A stretch of 64,000 nt of DNA, taken from Magnolia sinica (Eukaryota > Streptophyta > Magnoliopsida > Magnoliales > Magnoliaceae). The DNA lies in the NCBI RefSeq assembly GCF_029962835.1, contig NC_080586.1, forward strand, positions 71,053,001 through 71,117,000, read 5' to 3'. Positions 35,425-47,588 of the stretch are shown piece by piece; position 1 is the stretch's first letter; each line of letters starts with the position of its first letter. Both the position numbers and the translations under genes were made by a program. Under the pieces are notes generated by a model. That model made no database searches. It saw nothing but the letters and a program-made list of their open reading frames with translations, and was not told where the DNA came from.

Positions 35425-37502
35425 GCCATGGTTAAGACTGGGTGACTCAGACCGAGTTGGGGGTGAACTCGGGGCATTGATCAGTCTTGCTGAGTACATG
35501 TTGACTGGAACGCATTGCATCAGACTCATCGGTCTTAAAATCATGGGGTGGGGCCCAGTAAGTACTTTCTGATATGATAAATATACACAGATGAATGTTT
35601 AAGCCTTGAGGAATTATAATATTTGGACCTATGGCTTATGGTGCCTTTGGGTCTTAATTGCTTACGAGTGGGGCCCCTAGTATTGTGTCCAGACCATTGA
35701 TTTCTTGGACCTCTCTGTCTATGGACATTTATGTAGGTCCCACTACTTGGCTATGGTTTCTTGGTGGACACTTATGTAGGTCCCACTACCTGGCTATCCT
35801 AGCATTCTGATCTCTGATCATTTAGACCTCCAAATGGACGATTAGAAATGAATATGGCCAACGATTTCCCATCGCGACCATATTTCAACTGTCGCATAAA
35901 ATCAGGTATGGGCCCATCCAGTAGCCCGATGTCCAGCCCATGAAAACTGTAAATAGGACTCCATCCGTTCGTCAAAAAAGGTCTGGCCCACTGATGCAGG
36001 GGAAAATGTGTTGAGGTCGAGCACCATCTTCCTTGAGGGATAACTGTTCTGAATCCACGGAACTTCTTTGGATTCCTCACAGAGATACCTCGAATCCACG
36101 AGGAAAAGAAGAAAATAGAAAATAATTTCTGGAAATTCGTAAATTGATGGATGATCCAAATAAATGAATTTACAACCCTTTAAATATGGATACCAAGCTT
36201 TGGAAGAAGTTTCAGAATCATACTATAACTAAAGCTCCTAGAAATCATGATTTACTGTAGATAGTAAACTAACTATTTATAGATGGTCGTAATTCCGCAT
36301 GCTTTTTGGCCAAAAATAATAAGTTCCCTATTTGGCTGAACTATGATGTTCCCCTAATTTTTTAAGCACTTTTTGTGTGGGACACAACTCCTAGAGTCGA
36401 CGTACGAAGAGTTACAATCAAACTAAAACTTGCTAAAAATAGTAAAAATGAAAATAAATAGGAATTTCAACCAGCAATCTGATAGAATGTCGCAAAATCG
36501 GTGTGGGCAACCCGGCGTGGCAGGTTGGGTGGCTAAAGTAGCTCATCCTACCCCAAAATCATATATGGTACATCCAATAACTCATTCCGGTTTGCAAGAT
36601 ACGTCCGTTTTAAGTTCTAACTGTCCGGATCACCTGTCTCCGATCAGACCTTTTCTGATCCACCTTGGCCATGAAATTATCCGCGACCCGCTCTACATCA
36701 CCCACCCAATCCTTAGACACATCGGGTGTCCAGGCACCAACAGCTTGATTCAATGAATGTAGGTCCAACCTGCCCAGCGGGCCCGGTATACAAGAGAAAT
36801 CATCCCTTGAGGTCATTCCAGCCATTTCATTTTGAGGCCTTGAAGTCATAGTGGGCCTGATGGCAGCTCTAATCACAGGAATAAAAGGATCCCAAAACCC
36901 TCTGATCTTGATTGGACAGTGATGGGCCATGACTCACTTGTACTGATGATAAATGGATTGGGCCACACACCTGATTTGTACGCAGTGTTTCGAACTAAAT
37001 GGACGGTTGAAAAGTTGCTAACAGATCACATTCAGCATCATGGGCCCCTTGATTGAATGGTCAATATAAATTGTTTGGACCACATGTTCAGTATTTTGGG
37101 CCTAGGCCCATTACGGTGGAGCACAAATCCTGGAGTTTTTGAATCACTGTACACCAGCCATCTTATGGAGACTTTTTTTTCTCCTGTTCTTTTCATCATC
37201 TTATGGAGACTGGTTCAAGCTTGCAGCTATAGAACTCCTACCAGCAACCGTTCTTACTAAAAAACAATCCAAAAGCATGACATGGAGCTTGAGCTTTCAC
37301 AGTTGGAAGGACTCAGTAGCTAATGGAAAATCTAGATTCTTATAAAATAAATAGTAAAAAATTTGCAAATTTCAGTTTGAAATGGTCCACCATACCATGA
37401 TGAATAAAGACGGTGGAGTGTGCATGTTAATGCATGATGAAAAAATTTTGAGTTTAAGAATGCTGAAGTTATAGACCAATGAGTTATATATGATAGCCTA
37501 GT
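35425..37502. other. Intergenic stretch; possible LTR-retroelement fragment on the minus strand
   Basis: About 36000-36460 reads like a retroelement LTR in reverse (CTTGAGGGATAACTGTTCTG, TTTATAGATGG), but no borders or protein motifs were found. A 106-codon ORF at 36610-36930 (minus) is not recognised. A direct repeat of about 25 bases, ATGTAGGTCCCACTAC, occurs at 35730 and 35773. Confidence 0.35.
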
Positions 37503-38099
37503 TAGGGCTGTACACGAACCGATTTAGCTCAGTTAGCTCGCTCAACTCGACTCAAAAAAGCTCGATTCGACTCGGTTTGAAACTGAGTTCGAGCCGAGTC
37601 GAGCTGATTTTTTTAGCTTAAAAAAAATTCGAACCGAGTTCGAGCTTGCCCGAGCTTGACTCGACTCGGATTGAACCCCAACTCGAATCGAACTCGGATC
37701 AAACCAGTTTGGTGACTCGGTTACTTTGATATTGATGTTGCTCACCAAGTGTTTGATAAAATGACTCAATGAAGTGTCGGCTGGTGGCAAAGAAGGTATG
37801 TATATGAAACAAATACTTTTTTTCTTGATCTTGGTGTTGCCTACAAGGTGTTTAATGAAATACATGTAAAACCGTTTTTGTTGTTTTACATACAGTGAGA
37901 ATTTGAATGTGCAGTCCATGTGTTTGTGAAAATGCTGCACAGGTGAACTCGGCTTGAACTCCGATTGAACCGGCCCGAGCTGAGCTGGCCCGTCAGGCTC
38001 GAGGACTAAATCGAGCCAAGTTCGAGCCGGGGTCAGCTAGTGGCCGAGCCGAGTCGAGCTGTGCCAAGATCGACTCAGTTTGACTTGTGTACACCTCTA
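37503..38099. mobile_element. hAT-type MITE (TAGGGSTGTACACGA family), copy 2, perfect duplication
   Basis: It starts TAGGGCTGTACACGAACC and ends TGTGTACACCTCTA. AGCCTAGT is present on both sides (37495-37502 and 38100-38107). The element is 597 bp with no coding capacity; the body is GAGCTCGA/CGAGTCGA variants. Confidence 0.93.
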
Positions 38100-38109
38100 A
38101 GCCTAGTTC

Positions 38110-39008
38110 AATGATATGATGAATAAAGAAATGAAAGTTTATGTGGACGATATAATATTGTTAAATCACTTACCATCAAAGGGTATTTTGAATAGTTTTT
38201 TTTTTACCCCAAACGGTCAGAGTGTCTTGAAGTGTCTTCATTGCAATCGAGAGCAAACTACTCGGCTTCATTGCCAGTAAGGAAGATATCATGGTCGATA
38301 AAACCAAAACCAAAGCTATCATTAAGATGCAACCTCCAAAGACTGAGAAAGGAATTTGTAGCTTTTTGTTAGAATCCAATACATCAGTCGCTTCATTACA
38401 TAGCTAACACCCAACTGAGATTCTATCTTCAAGTTATTTTGAAAGTATTTGAAGGAATGGAACATTTTAATTTCAGCATAGTGATTGGAGGTGTCCTTAG
38501 CCAGTATGATGACACCGGGAGAAAAGAGCAAGTAATCTATTATTTGAGCACGAAGTTTACCAACTATGAGACAAGATATTAGACAATTGAGAAGACCTAC
38601 CTTGCCCTTGTATGAGCCACCAGTGCCACTGCCAGTACATGATTATCTATTGATTTCCTTACTTGCTCATATGAATCCAGTAAAGTATTTGTTTCAAAAT
38701 CTAGCATTGATAGGAAGAATAGCAAAGTGGCAACTACTGCTTTCTGAATTTGACATCGCATATGCCCCCAAGAAAGTGATCAAAAGGTAAGCTCCGATTG
38801 ATCATTTAGTAGCATAATCCCTGTTAGACGATTAACCATTAAAGATATTATTCCTTAACAAAAATGTTCTCTTCATGAAAGAAGAATAACCAAAGAAGGC
38901 AAGTGACAGGACTCTGTGCTTTGAGGGCATAACAAACTTAAAGGGAAGTGATGTAAGGGCAACCCTGTACTCCTTTAATGATGTTCTAGTCACATATGGA
39001 ATTGCCTA
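38110..39008 (+). pseudogene. Tat-like Ty3/Gypsy RT and RNase H fragment
   Basis: MNKEMKVYVDDIIL at about 38124 carries the YVDD active-site motif. Then follow ISRFIT-like text near 38380 and, in the RNase H part, GGVLSQYDDTGRKEQVIYYL (about 38487), PVKYLFQNLALIGRIAKWQLL and DIAYAPKKVIK (38566-38790). The start of a second RNase H-like part is CFEGITNLKGSDVRATLYSF near 38920. Tat elements carry such a second RNase H. Stops and frameshifts are frequent, and integrase is not found. Confidence 0.8.
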
Positions 39009-39559
39009 AATAGGCTGTTTGGATTAATCAGATATACATTAGCTGGGGCCCATAAAGGGTGGTGCATAAGCCATATCAATGAGTTAAAATTGAAATGGGA
39101 TTTCTCTTCCCTTTTGTGTGGGAGACGCATAAAAGCATTGGTGATGAGGAATCCAATGATGGGTAGGACTCCTCCATTACTAATCTAACAATATAAAAGC
39201 TGTTTTAGTCTCCTCTCCCCTTACTAGTTCATATTAGAGTAAAAGTCTCATTAATCGATGTAAGGAGCGAAAAATGCAAGCATCGGCAACCACCATTACC
39301 ACCTTGTCCAAAAGCTTTATTTCCATCATTGATGGCAGTTCATTTATGATCGTTATTTCCCATGCTCAATGCACGATACTTAATCCTAATTTGCTTACAT
39401 TTAGTATAGCCAAAACCACTCTCTGAGTAGAATCCCTTAAAGAGAGGGTGTCATGATTGGAGAAGATAAACAATGAATTTTCCTTTATTAAACATGTGGT
39501 TTTCTTCATGGGCCATGTTTGGACAAAAAAGAAGCGCATGGGCAAACTCATTATCTTGC

Positions 39560-40095
39560 TCTGATGAAGAGCATAATACGTAAGTGTCCTGTAGTAATAG
39601 CGATGATGTTCGTTTAATACCTTCTAAGTAAGAGCACTATTGGTGATGTAATTGTCTAGTCGTAGAAGAGAACGATTGGCAATCAGTTCGATCATTTATA
39701 AAGAGTGTGATTGACAATCGGTCTAATTGTCCATGAAGAGCGAACAATGATCAATTCGATCATCCATGGAAAAGAACGACCGATAATAGGTCGCTTTGAT
39801 TGTAGGGAGCGCAGATTCTATTTGTCTATAAATACCTCATCAAGGGATCATTTTCAAGATTTAATCTCTAGATTCTCAAGTAAAGAATCATTATTCTACA
39901 ATATTGAAGTATTGTTGTTGAGATTAGAGCTACTTATGTCATTCTTTCTTGATAGGTGTGAACAAGGCACTTTTACTATGGTGTATAAGTCATTCTCACT
40001 AATGCCTCCAAACCTTGAGGGTCACGACATATAGGGAGGTGCTTACACAGAAGTCAAACATACAGTTCGCGCTCTATGTGCATCATTACTTGTAT
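39560..40095 (+). repeat. Probable LTR downstream of the Tat-like fragment
   Basis: A TATA box, TCTATAAATACC (39825-39836), sits in a context typical of Tat/Ogre LTRs (CTCATCAAGGGATCATTTTC follows). Upstream, at 39668-39800, degenerate 45-base repeats carry GATTGGCAATC, ATTGACAATCGGT and GATCAATTCGATCAT. Borders are not defined. Confidence 0.45.
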
Positions 40096-40103
40096 TTCGT
40101 GAT

Positions 40104-40876
40104 TGTTGGGGAACCGCGAAAGCACACAGAGATGAATCAAGCAAAGTACACACAATTTCACAACTAAGTTCAAACAAGAACAATTCAAATTTTATGTGGA
40201 AAAACTCTTACGGAAAAAAACCATGACACAAAGAGACAAGTAATGGACTATGAAAGCAGAAATTACAAGAGATAGAGTCTTACCGATTTGAACAAGCCTC
40301 GAATCTACTTCACAAGCCCTAGCTATGCCCTTGAACACTTAGTAACGATTTAGAAAGCCCTATAATACCTCTCTCTCTCTCTCTCCAAAATCCCAATTAC
40401 ACTTGATATATAGTGTTACAATTGAAATATGAAACAACTTACGCAATTGCACAATTCTGCGCACATCTTTGATAAGACCATCGATGCTATCGACGACCCT
40501 CGGTGTCATCGAACTTACTTTGATGACATCGAGTAACAACTCTAAATTGTTCCAGTAACTAACATGGATGTTTTGGATTTTTCTGATGTGATTGAGCACC
40601 TGTCGATGGCATCGAGTGGTCTATCGATGGCATCGACAGACCCTGTTGCTAACAGATTTAAGACATAAAAAACAGTGATAGTACAAATCTGTTTATCGAG
40701 TGACTTCCCTATTGTGCTCTTCTTTTGAAATCTAGTTAAGCGGAGATACATTTTGGATGTTACGATCATACTCTTCCAATCAGGAAAACTGACTTGCAGT
40801 AGCGATAGCAAGCCTCACTCCAATCTTAAGGACTAGCGTCCATGGTATGATACTTGTCCTGCTGGAAGACATCTTA
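40104..40876 (-). repeat. Probable Copia-type LTR on the minus strand
   Basis: The left end TGTTGGGGAACCGCG is a typical inverted LTR terminus. A minus-strand TATA (CTATATATCAAG, about 40400-40411) and repeated ATCGATGCTATCGA/CGATGGCATCGA motifs (40478-40640) fit LTRs. The right border near TCTTACA is uncertain. Confidence 0.4.
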
Positions 40877-41324
40877 CACCAACTTCATAGCATCCTCTTA
40901 TTGTCACTTTAAGGCTATTTAGGGTCTCGCCCCTTTTCTATTAACGAACAAATCGTTCAACACCCCTTATGTATTATGGTAATTTTAACCCTACCAACAC
41001 TCGTCCTCTCGCAACACCTTTAAGAGTTGTGAATAATGCACAATCATCAACAAACTGGGTTACTTTCCTCTTTCAAGGCCTGTTTGGGCATTTGATTTAC
41101 GGTGGTTTACGAGGGGTAGGATTGTAAAATCCCCCTTATTCCATCCCATGTACGTTTGGACAACCGAGCGACCGTCCCAGCTTTCACTTCCAAAATCCTC
41201 TGTCAGAGGCACGGGATTCGGGCGGGATTCAGGCGATCCCGCGGGCAAGATTCGGAGGGTTTTCGGACGACTTCTCGAGCCCATCGTCCTGCAGTGATAG
41301 CTCTTTAGAGTACAACTGCAACAG

Positions 41325-41669
41325 GAGGTCAAGTTCCCGCCAGATGAAGATGACAATGGAGGCGGGTACTGGCGAAAATGGCGGGAATCCTTCATCGATT
41401 TATACCCCTCCAGGCAATGGTTGGATGTGGATAGGGAGAAGAGGTCTCCTTATGCTGAAACGAGGATCAGTGAAACCGTAGGTAAGCCCCTTCACCCGTT
41501 ACCACTGATTTGGGGTTTCTTTCAAAAAAAATCCTCCTCTATTTCTCTGTTACGAATTGGATTTGGCCGGATGTTCGTCATTGTCCGCTCCTTTGTTGCA
41601 GGCGGGCTACATCTCCGCCTACTTGGAGCTCTTTGGCCAGAGCGGAGGATATTGATCATCCAAGGATAA
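41325..41669 (+). pseudogene. Exon-like coding fragments of an unrecognised gene
   Basis: After an acceptor-like CAACAG, 41325-41481 is open with protein-like text (GGGYWRKWRESFIDLYPS, RQWLDVDREKRSPYAETRI). It ends in a strong donor, GTAG|GTAAGC. A second piece follows TTGTTGCAG at 41602 and ends at a donor, TCCT|GTAAGTAT (41681); in the joined frame it meets a TAA at 41667. I do not recognise the family. It may be a captured gene fragment or the start of a degraded gene. Confidence 0.35.
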
Positions 41670-41997
41670 AACGCATTTCCTGTAAGTATCTGAAAAATGG
41701 GGCTTTTCATTTTTTCTTTTGTTTTTTACAATATATTGGATGGACCTTGTTCTGAAACAGGGTGGAAAGAAGAGGTAACCTTGTTGCATGGGACACCCGA
41801 TTTGGGGGTTTTTCATGAAATTTATTTCTCATTGTCTCTTTCATTATATGGATTTGGGATGGAGATAAAAAGGTGATTTCTTTCAAGATTTGGGAGCCTT
41901 TTTTCGTATCTTTTATACTGTATTGTGTTTGTTGAAATGCATCAAAGATTTTGAATCTACAAATGACTGTAGCCAAGTGTAAGCTCCTACCGAGCAA

Positions 41998-42115
41998 GGC
42001 ATCACTCCTACCGACAGAACCCATCAATCCAATAGGTAATAAGATGAGGGATGGTAGACTTGGATGGTTTGGTCATGTGGCAGAGACCAAGAACCGTGCT
42101 GGTTACATGCAGTAA
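41998..42115 (+). pseudogene. RTE-type LINE 3' fragment
   Basis: IGNKMRDGRLGWFGHVAETK is readable at about 42030-42090. It matches the well-known KMREGRLRWFGHV block near the C-terminus of plant non-LTR reverse transcriptases. A stop follows 24 bases later. The rest of the element is not seen. Confidence 0.5.
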
Positions 42116-43791
42116 GGTGCCAGCAAAATATGTTGTATGTCCAAATCGGACTGTGACTCTTATTTAATAGAGGTACAGAAGCATAGTTACCTGAATCAGA
42201 GTTCTACCAATTCAAGTTATGAGAAGACAATTTTCCAAGGACCAGGTATGATGTTCTAAAATCTTATCAATTATATTATAAGTATAGATAATATGTGCAC
42301 ATATGTGTAGATATACGAGTCGATCAATTGCATGAGAATGACTACCGGATCAACGGAGGATCTTGTGTTAAATTGGTATGCTTAATCTTTTTCTTCTCTC
42401 AATACAAATCATCACATACTGACATATCCCAACTTTAATAGGTAGTACTCATGATCCGGTAGAAGCATATGAAGCAGTTTACTAGGTCAATGTAGGATGG
42501 TTTTAATGTTAAACCATATATTCTCGTCCTCAGGTTTGACATGATTTCCACCAAATATCTACGTATTCGTCATTTGTGCCTAATTTAATTGAGTAAACAG
42601 TTTGGGATTGATTGCCTTGATTCTACGTCCTTCTATAGTAAGGTCGTGCAACTTACAACCACACAGGCTTGCATCCAAGTCAAGGTCTTGATTCTCTCGG
42701 CATGTGTAAGTTTTAGCGAATGGACTGGTAGATTTATATCATTTTTTTTTTGCAGAATTCTTACCAAGATGCAAAAAACAAGATAATAATTCGACATTCA
42801 TTTCGTATTGCTTTTGCAGAGAACATTTTATTTTCCCAGTTGAAGATCCGTGAGGTGGTAATCTCAATCTGATTAATCACCATGACATAAACATTGCGGT
42901 CGTCTGGTAGGGGAGAGTGACACAACGTGAAAGAAGTTTAGGATTTTTTTGTGGATATTTCAGGAGTTGATATGATTTGAGCATGTAACGTATTCGTATG
43001 CCTTTTGTGGTAATATTTTAGCTTATGTTAGACAGATGTTAACCTCCATATCCAGCTTATTTTTCACGTCCGTATAAGGATGGGTTAGAATCAACAGTCA
43101 ACAAAGAAGTTTCTAGTTCTCATTTTGGTGAACAGTGAATAACTTATATTAATATGATTCCAATATTATCTTCTATATGAACGGTTCAGATCACACAGTC
43201 TTGACTAGCAGAAGAAGCGACTATCGATAGTTGGTGAGCAACATACGCGAGCCTTACTAACCAGATCTATCTACCGCGTTAGAATGGAAGGCGGATTGCA
43301 TATGCCCAAGGCACAAAAGATATATCTGTACACGGGGCTATGCGGGATCCACAGATATTTCCTTGAAAAATCCACTCCATAGATAGGAATCTAAAAATCA
43401 TTCATATTCAAAACTCATGTGGGCCATTCCTCAAGAAACAGTAGTGATTAAACGCTTGGGGTGACATAAGTGTCATATCATAATGATATTTGTTTATAAA
43501 GTTTATCTGAGTGGTAATAACCGTATGAACGGTTTGGATGTCATATGAACATTATATTAAGCTCCAGGAAGGTTTCAACGGTGGACGTTTCTTTTCCCCC
43601 TGTATTGTTTGTAGTGGACCGCATGATTTTTGTATCTTCTTGATTTTCATTTTTTCCTATCCAATTGTGGTCTTTAAAAACAGTTGGACGAAGTAGATTT
43701 GTCATGGACGTCTTTGTGGGACCCAATCAGCCCCAGGCATAGGTTTATCTGTGTGCTGGAACATGTGCCCGTGGTAGATGCAATGGGCACT
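42116..43791. other. Intergenic stretch, no gene recognised
   Basis: Mostly AT-rich sequence without coding signs. Fragments of the dispersed repeat family occur near 43480-43740 (GTTTCAACGGTGGACGTT). Confidence 0.45.
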
Positions 43792-44544
43792 TGTAAGACC
43801 CGTATCCTAGCCCGTACCGTTCCATAGGCCTCCGCGGTCCTCCCGGTCGAATTTCGGTGACCCGCGATCTGTTATCGGCGTTTGCGCGTGATCCCAAGTC
43901 GTGTCCTGTATATCAGAGTCGGTTCGACCCGAGACTTGTACCCTTGCGACCGCACCGTCGTCACGGTTCCGACGCCGCGTCTCGCGCACCGAGGTGATAC
44001 CCAGGCCATGAGATGTGGGCCCGTGTTCAGTTTGACGAAAACGCCGTACATTTGCAATCCCGAGGGAATCTCTATGACGTGTCACATCAATCCATCAATC
44101 AAGTACAAGCAACCCAACCTATCTCTCTCTTACACAACCTTACCTAAAGTCAACTCTCTCCCTTACACAAGTACACCCATCCATCATTCACCATCCCTCT
44201 CTCTCATCACTTCTCTCCCATCATCTCTCTCTCTCTCATTCTCTCTCTCCATTTTCAAGCAACCCCATGAGAGCAATCGTTCAAGCTCCATGGATAGAGT
44301 TTGTGTGGCCCACTTCCTATCTCCCATCTCCACCATCCAAGTTTCATCTCAACCATTGAAGTTGTTCCTTTGGAGCTCTAGCATGCATTGGTGGAAGAAG
44401 GAAGAAGAGATCAAATGTGGGTGTTCTTCTAAGGTTTGATTTGTGTGATTTTGATGATTTGAGGGCCCACTTGTGGTGGGACCCATCTTGATGTATGTAT
44501 TGTATAGGGAGGGCCCATAGTGGCGGGGTCCCTCCCCTTCTCAC

Positions 44545-44545
<1 letters not shown>

Positions 44546-44586
<41 letters not shown>
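44546..44586 (+). repeat. CT microsatellite
   Basis: About 20 uninterrupted CT/TC units. Confidence 0.9.
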
Positions 44587-44589
<3 letters not shown>

Positions 44590-45547
44590 TTTTTATTATT
44601 TTCCTTGTGTGATGGTCCACCTTGGTGGATAGTGTTGTGGACCCCATCTATGATGTGTGTATTCTGAATCCACACCGTCCCTCTGCTGATCTGTTGGATG
44701 GAAGGAAAACACAAATAACACCTTGATCTAAAGCAGGTGGGTCACACTGACGTGGACCCCACCTGGACATTGTGTCTTATATCTAGGTAGTCCATCAGTG
44801 CCTGATCCAACGACCATATAAGCCAGGACCTGCTGGATGTCTGTTGTCCAGACCAACCAGAAGGCCTGGATGCTGGAGTGCACAAATACCAGCTTGATTT
44901 AAAAATTCTGCATGTGTGTGCCCACACCTTCCATCCGTTCTTCCAATCAATGAGGTGGATTCAAATCTCAGGTGGAGAACATCGTCCACCGTCCAAATAT
45001 GCTGGACGTGGACGCTCACCATGATGTAAGTGTTTTCATCCCCACTATCCAGATAATTTGGACATGGGACCACCTTGATGTACCGTTCAACAGTGGGGCC
45101 ATGATGTCTGCAGATTCTGTGGGTCCCACCGTGAGGATGTGTTCATCCAGGCCGTTCATCCGTGGGGCTTACATTGATGTATGCATCCCCTATCTAGACC
45201 GTCTACCAAACGGACTTCAGGGTTGGCGTTTAATAAAAAAATAATAATAATAATAATAAAAACAATATAATATAACATATATGTATATACATATGGAGAG
45301 AGAAGTGGGGTGGCCCACCTCCACCACGTGGGGTCCACTAATGTATGGATTGCGTCCCACCATCCAGTACGTGGACGGTGGGGACCACCGTGATGTATAT
45401 GTTTTATTTTGACTGTCCATCTTGACGGTGGGCCAACAGGCCACACCTGATGTATGTGTTACATCCCAAGCCATCCACCTGTTTTGCCAGCATGGGACCA
45501 CCTTGATGTATTTATTTCATCCACACTGTCTAGGTTGTGCTGGATGG

Positions 45548-45660
45548 TGTTGTCCAATGTTTGGACGGTGCAGATTTACCTGTCCAATGTTTGGACAGTG
45601 TAGATTTACATGGATAATGTTTGGACAGTGCTGATTTACATAGGCAATGTTTGGGGGATG
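45548..45660 (+). repeat. Tandem repeat, about 30-34 bp
   Basis: Units contain CAATGTTTGGACGGTGCAGATTTAC and close variants, four in a row. The last one is degenerate (CAATGTTTGGGGGATGCTGAT). Confidence 0.75.
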
Positions 45661-45779
45661 CTGATCATCATTAGAGCGCCATGTGCCCCATAGAATGATA
45701 GTGTACTGTGATACACATGTTACACATACAACTATTGAAATGATTTTTGGTGTGGTCCAAGCCCACTTGAGGCTTATTG

Positions 45780-46250
45780 GTGCGGCCATTGATGCGACCC
45801 ACTTGATATATATTGGGGCCCATGGGTTACGGCCCATTATGACGTATATTGAGGCTCATGGGTCGTAACCCATTGTGATGTATTCGAGGCCCATGGGTCG
45901 TGGCCCATGGTGATGTATATGAGGCCCATATGTGCGGCCCATATGTGGTGTATATATATGGCCCATGTTCGAGGCCCAATATGATGTATACCTTGCCCAT
46001 GTATTGGGGCTCATTGTGATGTGTCTGAGGCACATGTATTGCGGCCCATATGATGTATGTAAGGCCCATATATGAGGCCCAATGAGATGTATATGTGGCT
46101 TATGAGTGAGGCCCATCATGACTGTATTAAGCTCTTGCGTGAGGCCAATTATATTGTGCATAAGGCCTTTGTGTGCGGCCCATGGTAATGTATATTAGGC
46201 CCTTGTGTGAGGCCATCGGCCCACTATACGTTTAGCTCTATGTAGGCCAC
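45780..46250 (+). repeat. Degenerate tandem array, about 35-40 bp, GAGGCCCAT..GATGTATAT
   Basis: More than ten units alternate a GGCCCATG(T/G) block with a GATGTATAT/GATGTGT block, for example GAGGCCCATGGGTCGTGGCC and GCGGCCCATATGTGGTGTA. Unit length varies. The array makes the ORFs on the minus strand His/Thr/Tyr-rich artefacts. Confidence 0.75.
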
Positions 46251-46317
46251 TCCTTGGGAGCAATGATGGTTAAATGTCCACATTGTGACCTTCCCTTAGG
46301 CTCTTTGTTAGGCCAAT

Positions 46318-46545
46318 TACTGACTCCGATTGTTGAGGCCAATTCCAATTGTCGAGGCCGATTCCGATTGTCGAGGCCGATCATTCGATTCCGATTGTCG
46401 AGGCCGATTCCGATTGACGAGGATGATTCTGATTATCGAGGCCGATTCTGATTGCTGAGGCCGATTTCGATTGCCGAGGCCGATTCCGATTATCGAGGCC
46501 GATTGTCAAGGTCAATTATCAATGTCAATTATCAGTGCTGGTTGT
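46318..46545 (+). repeat. Minisatellite, 18-19 bp (GAGGCCGATTCCGATTGTC)
   Basis: About twelve units of CGATTCCGATTGTCGAGGC and variants run head to tail, decaying to TCAATTATCAATG at the right end. Confidence 0.88.
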
Positions 46546-47194
46546 CGATACCAATTATGAGTATAACATCATAATTCATGCCCATACGCATCATCTGCAT
46601 GTTTGTTATAAGATGTGGTTGACCATTACATATGTCATTGGGCAAGTTTTTATGACTCCCTGATAGGCAGAGGTTATCTCACATGAGCGCACGGTATGCG
46701 TAGGATTGATGCATGACTAGATTGTATGACTCATGCATCTTGCATTGTTCGTTGTGATTACTGTATGCCCTAGCGACATCAAGGCCGTAACCTCAACAGG
46801 CATGTCGTGGATGGCCAGATGGGACACCGAAAATCTGTTACTAGCATCGGGCTGCCATAGATGGCCCTGAGTAAAAATCCCTAAACCCTCTTGGTACCAA
46901 AGGACGCCCCAATGTCGACACTGAGTGGATATATATGAGCACATGAGGGCCACATACCAGTAGGCCGCGTCTCCCACTATGTCGTGGTCGGTTGAAAGGG
47001 GGTGTGGCCTTACCCGCCTGAGGGGGTAGGCATAGCTAGGCTGAGTCTGACCAGCTCTTAAAAACTCAACTTAAACCGACTAAGTTGTGGTAGCTACTGC
47101 ATCGAAGTCAAAATCCCCAAAATCATAATGGTTGAACGATCCTAACCTTTGATTCACCGCCACTTAATTGGTGCAATGCTACACATCAGAAAAT

Positions 47195-47428
47195 ATTCAT
47201 TTTCAACCGTTGAAAAAATGTTGTATCCCATGGTAATCCAAACAACCCACACCGTGATATCCCGTGGGATGAAACGAATCCCCTTATTTCCAAACAGAGA
47301 GTCGGACCCATCCTGGGATAGAGGTGTATACTTATATCCCAAGACAGCCCACTAACGTCCATAAATGCTGCTGTCCGATCAATTCCATCCGTTGTAATCC
47401 ACCATAACGCAAATGCCCAAACATGCCC
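47195..47428. repeat. Harbinger-like MITE end
   Basis: The text resembles 41079-41170 in reverse: GGTAATCCAAACAACCC, CCCTTATTTCCAAAC and CATAACGCAAATGCCCAAACATGCC. See the composite-element entry. Confidence 0.4.
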
Positions 47429-47588
47429 ACCATTAAAGGACGTGTTTTATGAAATGATACAACCCCATACTCCTTGTCCTAAGAGCTATACGCGTTATTA
47501 TTCATGTAGTTCTTTTCCTTTACAACCTATTTCGTATTCATCATGCTGGGAGCTTCTCACGAGGGATGAGGCAACACCTATCTCTAGG

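Larger units (their letters stand above)
43792..47060 (+). repeat. Tekay/Del-type Gypsy LTR fragment with internal tandem arrays
   Basis: It begins TGTAAGACCCGTATCCTAGC, a start typical of long LTRs of Tekay/Del chromoviruses. Near its right side it has CCACTATGTCGTGGTCGGTTGAAAG and GGCCTTACCCGCC, also usual in them. No matching GTCTTACA end was found, so it is truncated or broken at about 47060. The 185-codon ORF at 43882-44439 has no recognisable domain and is probably accidental. Confidence 0.5.
41079..47428. mobile_element. Possible composite Harbinger-like element defined by inverted ends
   Basis: The left end is GGCCTGTTTGGGCATTTGATTTACGGTGG. The right end, reversed, is GGCATGTTTGGGCATTTGCGTTATGGTGG. 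No partner end lies close to either, so the two may bound a single 6.35-kb unit. Flanking trinucleotides (CAA, CAC) do not give a clear duplication, so two truncated MITEs remain possible. The interval holds coding scraps and a Tekay-type LTR. Confidence 0.3.

Noticed and set aside
36610..36930. 106-codon ORF on the minus strand
   Set aside because: No motif, no splice or promoter context, and it sits in retroelement-like sequence; not called as a gene.
43882..44439. 185-codon ORF on the + strand
   Set aside because: It lies inside the Tekay-type LTR start and a CT-rich stretch and has no recognisable domain. Its Ser/Leu-rich second half comes from CTCTCT runs.
45827..46161. Two overlapping His/Thr/Tyr-rich ORFs on the minus strand
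   Set aside because: They are translations of the degenerate GGCCCAT/GATGTATAT array.
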